Positions 59,741-64,000 of a stretch of DNA of 64,000 bases are shown piece after piece. Position 1 is the stretch's first letter. The number at the start of each line of letters is the position of its first letter. The notes beneath the pieces are model-generated. The model saw only the letters and a list, made by a program, of their open reading frames with translations. It was not told the DNA's origin and searched no databases. The position numbers were made by a program, and so were the translations under genes. This DNA is from Streptomyces marincola (GTDB taxonomy: Bacteria > Actinomycetota > Actinomycetes > Streptomycetales > Streptomycetaceae). The DNA is taken from positions 4,979,001 to 5,043,000 of the forward strand of contig NZ_CP084541.1 of assembly GCF_020410765.1 (NCBI RefSeq). The letters are read 5' to 3'.

Positions 59741-60094
59741 AGCCCGTTCCCTGCGGTGTCCCGCGCCGGACGCGCCGGGCACACACGGCCGTTCACGCCG
59801 GGCGGGCCGCTGGCGTGCGCGCCCGGGCTCGGCCGCCGGTTCCGCGGCGGCCGTCGGCGTCCCGTGGCGGCCCGGTGCCGACCGGGGCGGGGCCAAAGCG
59901 GGGGGCGGTGGCTCTACCGAAGATGCCCGCTGTCGGTCAACCCTCTTAGGAGTGAGGGTAGTTGCGGACGTATTGACGTTATTCATCCTTCCGTGTGGCA
60001 CTTCAAGCTCTTTGTCTTATCCGCGTCGTGGAGGGGGCACCTCACGATCGACACGGCGCGTCCAGTGCGCGTCAGAGAGTCACTTGGAGGCATG
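59741..60094 (+). promoter_or_regulatory. 354-bp leader of the small-peptide operon
   Basis: No gene seen. The first 190 bases are GC-rich. From 59935 the DNA becomes AT-richer and carries an inverted repeat ACCCTC-N8-GAGGGT (59940-59959), extended outward by CA/GTTG with one inserted base. A TTGACG hexamer at 59973-59978 is a -35 candidate without a clear -10. GGAGG at 60086-60090 fixes the peptide start at the second of two tandem ATGs (60095). Confidence 0.5.
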
Positions 60095-60289
60095 ATGCCC
60101 GTTCAGGTCAGCACTCGCATCTCTCCCGTCCAGGCGGGGTCGGCGGAGCGTTCCGCCCTCACCTCGCTGATCTCCGAGCCCGAGGCCCCCGTCAGCGGTG
60201 CCCCCGTCTACTCGCCCGAGGCGGCCGGCTTCCTGCTGCTCCTGATTCTGCTTTCCCCGAAGCAGCCGTCGGAGCCGCGCGACAAGTAA
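60095..60289 (+). CDS. Small peptide with C-terminal hydrophobic segment (possible precursor or signal peptide)
   Basis: 64 residues. Polar, Ser/Pro/Glu-rich residues 1-44 (MPVQVSTRISPVQAG; SLISEPEAPVSGAP) are followed by a short very hydrophobic stretch GFLLLLILLSPK and a charged end. GGAGG lies four bases before the ATG. No cysteines and no double-glycine leader. The first gene of an apparent four-gene unit. I do not recognise the family. It could be a ribosomal peptide precursor or a tail-anchored membrane peptide. Confidence 0.6.
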   Translation: MPVQVSTRISPVQAGSAERSALTSLISEPEAPVSGAPVYSPEAAGFLLLLILLSPKQPSEPRDK

Positions 60290-60373
60290 CGCCGGTCGCG
60301 GGGCCGCGCGTTGCCCCGCCGGTTGCCAGCGCTCGTCACGAACGGACAGAAGCTGACGGAAGGTGAGTCACCT

Positions 60374-61078
60374 ATGTCGTTTCCGGACCCATCGCCCCGC
60401 GCGGTCTACGCCGCCGAGGTGGAGAGTCTGGCCGGGCGCGTCCGGGACGCCCTCGCGGGCGCCCCGGCACCGGCGGGGCCCGCGCGCCACGTCGAAGAAG
60501 CCGAGGACCCGAAGGCGGCCCTGGCCGCCGTCCGGGTCCTCGGCCCCGACGTGTTCGCCCCGGCCCTGCTGGTCGGCGCGCCCTTCGGCCCGGCCGACTG
60601 CGAGGCCGTCACCGAGGCGTTCCGCGTCTTCCCTCCCGGCCCGGACGACACCGCCGAGGCGGTGTGGCGCGACCACGCCACGGCCGCACTCCTGACCCGG
60701 CACGGCGGCGACCCGGTGGCCTCGGGGGGCCCGCCCGTCGCCCGACCCCTGGAGCGCTGGCGGCCCTGGACATCCTGGCTGGCCGGGCTCTCCCCGCTGG
60801 CGCTGCCGGGAGTGAACGGGCCGCTGCCCCGGCCCGACCTCCGCGCGGCGCAGGCCCTGGCCATGGGCACCACGCGCGCGCTGCTGCGCCGCGACCATCC
60901 GACGGCGGCCCGCCTCGCCCGCTGGGCCGCGTTCGCGCACGGCCACGGCGCCTCGCCACCTCTCGACCTGCTCGCCGTGCTCGACCACGTGGACCTGCAC
61001 GGCGGCACGGCACGGACCGCGCTCGACACCGCAGTCGCCCGCCGGCTCGCGGCGGGAGCAGAAAGGCGGACCGCATGA
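60374..61078 (+). CDS. Hypothetical protein in the small-peptide operon
   Basis: 234 residues, GGAAGGTGAG upstream. Helix-rich and Ala/Pro-rich; blocks such as FRVFPPGPDDTAEAVWRDHATAAL and RWRPWTSWLAGLSPLALPGVNGPLP suggest a folded domain. LRAAQALAMGTTRALLRRDHPTAARLARWAAF is an amphipathic helical part. No catalytic motif recognised. The stop overlaps the ATG of the following gene, so the two are co-translated. Confidence 0.7.
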   Translation: MSFPDPSPRAVYAAEVESLAGRVRDALAGAPAPAGPARHVEEAEDPKAALAAVRVLGPDVFAPALLVGAPFGPADCEAVTEAFRVFPPGPDDTAEAVWRDHATAALLTRHGGDPVASGGPPVARPLERWRPWTSWLAGLSPLALPGVNGPLPRPDLRAAQALAMGTTRALLRRDHPTAARLARWAAFAHGHGASPPLDLLAVLDHVDLHGGTARTALDTAVARRLAAGAERRTA

Positions 61079-62031
61079 CCGCCCCGTCCCCCCAGTCACC
61101 GCCGCCGTCCTCGCCCGCCGCCGTGCGCAGGACGGCGCACGCCCTGTCCACCGGGGCGATCGGCTGGCTGCACGCGAACCGGGAGCGCGGTGCGTTCGCC
61201 CCGGATGTCACCGGGGAGTTGACCGACCCGGACAGCGTGTACAAGCCGCTGGGCGAGTCCGTACTCGCCGCGTCCCTGGTCCTGCGCGAGGGCATCGCGT
61301 CCCCGACCGACCGGCGGGCGGCCGAGAGCCTGATGGAGTTCGCGTGGGCCCAGCTGCGCGAGGGCGATCTGCTGTACGAGCGGCAGTTGCGCTACATGAT
61401 GATGACCGACCCGCTTGAGCTGTACACGCACTTCGCGCGGGCGGGGTTCCGGCACGACCGGCTGCACGCCCTGTTCAACCACCTCGGCGGCCTCACCTCG
61501 CGCGGCGCGGCGGAGCAGCTGCCCAACCGCCGCCTCGCGGTGGCCAACGCGTCGCGCGTCGCGGGTCTCGACCGGCAGGCCGACTGGTCCGTGCTCACGG
61601 ACGCGACCTGGCTCGGCCAGACGCCCGAGCCGTGGGCGATCGACTGGATGACGGCCTACTGCGTGACCCACACCGTCTTCCACGTCACCGACTGGGGCGG
61701 GCGGCCCGACGCCCTCTCGCCCCGCATCCAGGACTACCTGGGCCGGTGGCTGCCGGTGTGGATCGACATCTGGCAGGAGATCCAGGAGTGGGACCTGGTC
61801 GCCGAGCTGCTGATCGTCGACGCCTGCCTGCCCGAGCCGCGCTCCGCCCCCGAGGTGTGGGAGCGGCTGGCCGCGGTGCAGCGCCCCGACGGCCTCGTGC
61901 CGCGCAACGGCGAGCCTGTCACGGAGGACCCCGACGAGGCGTTCCGCGAGCACCAGCACACCACGGTGGTCGCGGCCGTCGCGGGCACCCTGGCCCTGTC
62001 CAGGCACCGCGGCGCCCGCGCCCTCGTGTGA
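61075..62031 (+). CDS. DUF6895-like protein
   Basis: 318 residues. The sequence reads as paired helices of an alpha-toroid type (AHALSTGAIGWLHANRERGAF; YKPLGESVLAASLVLREGI; YCVTHTVFHVTDWGG). My recall places it with the DUF6895 family, which has no known activity. His and Asp residues in THTVFHVTDWGG could form a metal or catalytic site. ATG overlaps the previous stop and its own stop overlaps the next GTG, so it is strictly within the operon. Confidence 0.6.
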   Translation: MTAPSPQSPPPSSPAAVRRTAHALSTGAIGWLHANRERGAFAPDVTGELTDPDSVYKPLGESVLAASLVLREGIASPTDRRAAESLMEFAWAQLREGDLLYERQLRYMMMTDPLELYTHFARAGFRHDRLHALFNHLGGLTSRGAAEQLPNRRLAVANASRVAGLDRQADWSVLTDATWLGQTPEPWAIDWMTAYCVTHTVFHVTDWGGRPDALSPRIQDYLGRWLPVWIDIWQEIQEWDLVAELLIVDACLPEPRSAPEVWERLAAVQRPDGLVPRNGEPVTEDPDEAFREHQHTTVVAAVAGTLALSRHRGARALV

Positions 62032-63056
62032 CGCGCGTGTCCGGGCTGGACCGGCGGCTGTCCGCCGTCGCGGACGCCGCCGGCCCCCCGGCCGGGATCG
62101 CGGTCGCCGTCCGGGCCCCGGGCGGCGACGCGACGCTGTGCCGCGGGACCACCGACCGCAGGGGCGGCGCGCCCGTGACCGAGCGCACCCGTTTCGAGGT
62201 CGGGTCGGTCAGCAAGACGTTCACCGCGCTGCTGCTGGCCGAGATGGCGGAGCGCGGGGATGTCGCGCTCGACGACCCGGCCGGCACGCGCGGCCACCGC
62301 GTCACCCTCGAACACCTGGCCACCCACACCTCCGGGCTGCCGCGCCTGCCGCCCGGCCTGCTGCGCACAGCGTGGCGCTCCTGGTACACCAACCCCTACG
62401 GCCACTACCCGCCCGAACGGCTGCTGCCCGCGCTGGCCCGCACCCGCGTCCGCCGGGAGCCGGGCACGCGCGTGCACTACTCGAACTTCGGGGTCGGCCT
62501 CCTCGGCCGCCTCCTCGCGGAGGAGGCGGGCACCGACTACGGAACGCTGCTCACCGCCCGCGTGCTCGACCCGCTCGGGCTGCGCGACACCACGGCGGAC
62601 CGCTCCCTGCCGCAGGCCGTCGGGCACCGGCACGGCCGTCCGCTGCCGCCCTGGGACATCCCGGCCCTGCCGGGCGCGGGCGCGGTGCGTTCCAGCGCCG
62701 CCGACCTGCTGCGCTACCTCGCCGCGCTGACAGGCCCCGACGCCGCCGTGCCCGGCGGCGGCCCGCTGCGCGCCGCGCTGCGCGAGGTCGTGCGGCCCCG
62801 CGTCACAGGACCTGGCGGCCCGGCGCTGCCGCTGGCGTGGAGCACGCGGGAGCGCCCGGGGCACGTGCTGTACCACCACTCGGGCGGCACGCGGGGCAGC
62901 ACCGCGTTCGCCGGCTTCTGCCCCGAGCACGGCGTGCACGTCGTGGCCCTGGCCGCCACCGGGCCGACGGTGCGCGGCCGGTTCATCCAGAGCGCCTACC
63001 TCCTGCTGCGCTCCCTGGCGGCCGAGGCGGCGGAGCGCACCGGCGAACGCGGCTGA
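62028..63056 (+). CDS. Class C beta-lactamase-like serine hydrolase
   Basis: 342 residues from GTG at 62028. Serine beta-lactamase/D-Ala-D-Ala carboxypeptidase motifs are intact: SVSK (nucleophile Ser, about residue 60), YSNF (YxN) and HHSGGT (the HxG/KTG equivalent). EHLATHTSGLPRLP is the usual family loop. No signal peptide is visible, so it may act in the cytoplasm as a peptidase, esterase or amidase. Coupled to the DUF6895-like gene, it could process the small peptide or a product of the pathway (inference). Confidence 0.88.
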   Translation: MTRVSGLDRRLSAVADAAGPPAGIAVAVRAPGGDATLCRGTTDRRGGAPVTERTRFEVGSVSKTFTALLLAEMAERGDVALDDPAGTRGHRVTLEHLATHTSGLPRLPPGLLRTAWRSWYTNPYGHYPPERLLPALARTRVRREPGTRVHYSNFGVGLLGRLLAEEAGTDYGTLLTARVLDPLGLRDTTADRSLPQAVGHRHGRPLPPWDIPALPGAGAVRSSAADLLRYLAALTGPDAAVPGGGPLRAALREVVRPRVTGPGGPALPLAWSTRERPGHVLYHHSGGTRGSTAFAGFCPEHGVHVVALAATGPTVRGRFIQSAYLLLRSLAAEAAERTGERG

Positions 63057-63133
63057 ACGCCCGCCCCCGAAGCGCCGGTTCGCGCCGCCTCGGGCCTGTG
63101 GCAGATCTCGCGCCCCTCGCGGCGGCGCGCGGG

Positions 63134-63760
63134 TCAGTCGTGGTTGGCGAGGAAGAGGAGAGCGAGCGTTTCGTCGCCCTCGCCCAGGGCCTCGAAGCCG
63201 TGCACCTCGCCGTAGCGGCACACCGGGAAGGAGAGCATGTTGGCGCCGGTCTCCGGATCGACGACCTCGTTGATCCCATGGCTCGCCCCGGTGCGGGCGT
63301 CTTCGGACAGCAACGCCCGCTTCGCCCTGCGTATCGCGCCGTCCTCGTCACCGCGCCTGGCGCCCTCGCTCCGCAGGCACGCGTAGCCGTCGAGGTACTG
63401 GCCCACGTCGTCGTAGCCGTGGCTCCACCGCGTCGTGCGCAACCGCTCGGGCCCCGCGAGGGGGATGAACAGCGTGTCCACGCGATACCGCTCCGGGTCC
63501 TCGTCCTCCCACCCGCTGGGCACGCCGTCGTTCACGTACACGGGATAGGTGCCGTCCGGTACGCGATGGACGAACGCCCCGTTCCCCTCGTTCTCGCGTT
63601 CCGGGCTGGTCCAGCGCACCACCTCGCCGACCACCACGAGATCCCCGGCCCAACGGACGGCTTGCGGCGGATCGCTGTACCACCCGCCGAGCGAGCCGGG
63701 AGCCCACTTGGTCGCGATGAAACCCGGCGCGAAGTCCTTCATGGCGCTGTCGGCGCCCAT
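63134..63760 (-). CDS. DUF4241-like hypothetical protein
   Basis: 208 residues; GAGGCGAGGTG precedes the ATG. The N-terminal strands (GDLVVVGEVVRW; VPDGTYPVYVNDG) and C-terminal ANMLSFPVCRYGEVHGFEALGEGDE resemble DUF4241 proteins, small beta-rich proteins often near toxin systems, though the match is by eye only. Acidic overall, cytoplasmic. Could be an immunity-type protein; no toxin lies adjacent. Confidence 0.55.
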   Translation of the reverse strand: MGADSAMKDFAPGFIATKWAPGSLGGWYSDPPQAVRWAGDLVVVGEVVRWTSPERENEGNGAFVHRVPDGTYPVYVNDGVPSGWEDEDPERYRVDTLFIPLAGPERLRTTRWSHGYDDVGQYLDGYACLRSEGARRGDEDGAIRRAKRALLSEDARTGASHGINEVVDPETGANMLSFPVCRYGEVHGFEALGEGDETLALLFLANHD

Positions 63761-63968
63761 GCCCGCACACCTCGCCTCGTGTTCGATTCTTGTTCGTTTT
63801 CACGTGCGCGGTGCACTCTTCCACACGGGCGAGGTTGCCTCAACTGCCGCACGATCAGCAGCGCTCGGCCGTGCCCCGCGGCGTCACCCTCCGCCGCCGC
63901 GCACCGGTCCGAGCCGGCCGTGCCCCGCCGAGACGCCGCCGTCCGGGGGCTCGGCGCATCATGGAGGC

Positions 63969-64000
63969 ATGCCCGAGGGAGACACGGTCGCGCAGGCCGC
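63969..64000 (+). CDS. Fpg/Nei-family DNA glycosylase (3' part outside window)
   Basis: Only ten codons are present. They read MPEGDTVAQA, which matches the nearly invariant start of endonuclease VIII-type glycosylases, whose Pro2 is the Schiff-base nucleophile and Glu3 the proton donor. GGAGG lies three bases before the ATG. The gene continues past the window end; it should repair oxidised bases. Confidence 0.8.
   Translation, partial: MPEGDTVAQA

Noticed and set aside
59756..60094. Upstream extension of the 64-residue peptide frame
   Set aside because: The extension has no ribosome-binding site and noise-like composition; GGAGG directly precedes ATG 60095.
1..64000. tRNA, rRNA, IS elements, prophage or integrase
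   Set aside because: None recognised on either strand by eye; a tRNAscan and ISfinder search would be decisive.

Overview
The window is high-GC actinobacterial DNA and most resembles a Streptomyces chromosome. Pointers are near-saturated G/C at third codon positions, frequent GTG starts, translationally coupled ATGA/GTGA overlaps, and families typical of streptomycetes (PucR, HxlR, DesK-type kinase, DedA, SIMPL, streptogrisin-like protease, WXG100-type proteins). I saw no rRNA, tRNA, CRISPR array, transposase or phage integrase.

Layout. (1) 1-3776: a secreted PQQ-type sugar dehydrogenase (5' end outside the window) coupled to a ThuA/DUF1080 fusion. (2) 4115-10907: a tight seven-gene 'ebo'-type operon (Ino1-like cyclase, UbiA, TIM-barrel isomerase, EboA, TatD-like EboB, EboE, phosphodiesterase-like EboF), preceded by five 10-bp tandem repeats. 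(3) 10950-13477: a DesK/NarL-type two-component pair divergent from a DedA protein. (4) 13681-20488: an unusual cluster with a DxDD class II terpene-cyclase fold protein, an acyl carrier protein with a long tail, a FabF-like ketosynthase and a WS/DGAT-like acyltransferase, then a DUF427 protein and a PucR regulator. (5) 20520-22631: HxlR/RibD-type reductase pair and an alpha/beta hydrolase. (6) 23177-25822: a small helical protein, a polyprenyl diphosphate synthase and an Lcp/MpaB-type DUF2236 oxygenase, which may belong functionally with region 4. (7) 25843-29456: a zinc dehydrogenase, a CapA lipoprotein and two decayed genes (an AraC fragment and a frameshifted saccharopine-dehydrogenase-like gene).

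(8) 29607-51038 is the most unusual block, an orphan type VII secretion-like locus. It has a membrane-anchored ricin-fold lectin (possibly unrelated), an ECF sigma factor coupled to a membrane protein, and a 1558-residue EssC-like ATPase with a ubiquitin-like/FHA-like N-terminus and three ATPase domains. Three small helical Esx-like proteins lie on the opposite strand. A divergent 3112-residue giant carries a T7SS-type N-terminal domain, internal 387-bp repeats and a glycine-rich membrane C-terminus. Last comes a beta-helix/CbxX-type AAA fusion. EccB, EccD, EccE and mycosin are absent. The divergent effector operons share a mirrored leader built on a perfect 14-bp inverted repeat.

(9) 51254-53246: a secreted serine protease and a SIMPL protein. 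(10) 53333-59725: a complete lasso peptide cluster on the minus strand, precursor A (a 52-codon gene at 57975-58133), cyclase C, PqqD-like B1, protease B2 and ABC exporter D. A TPR regulator lies divergently. (11) 60095-63056: a small hydrophobic peptide, two conserved-type proteins and a class C beta-lactamase-like hydrolase that look like one transcription unit of unknown function. (12) A DUF4241-like protein and the first codons of a Nei/Fpg glycosylase close the window.
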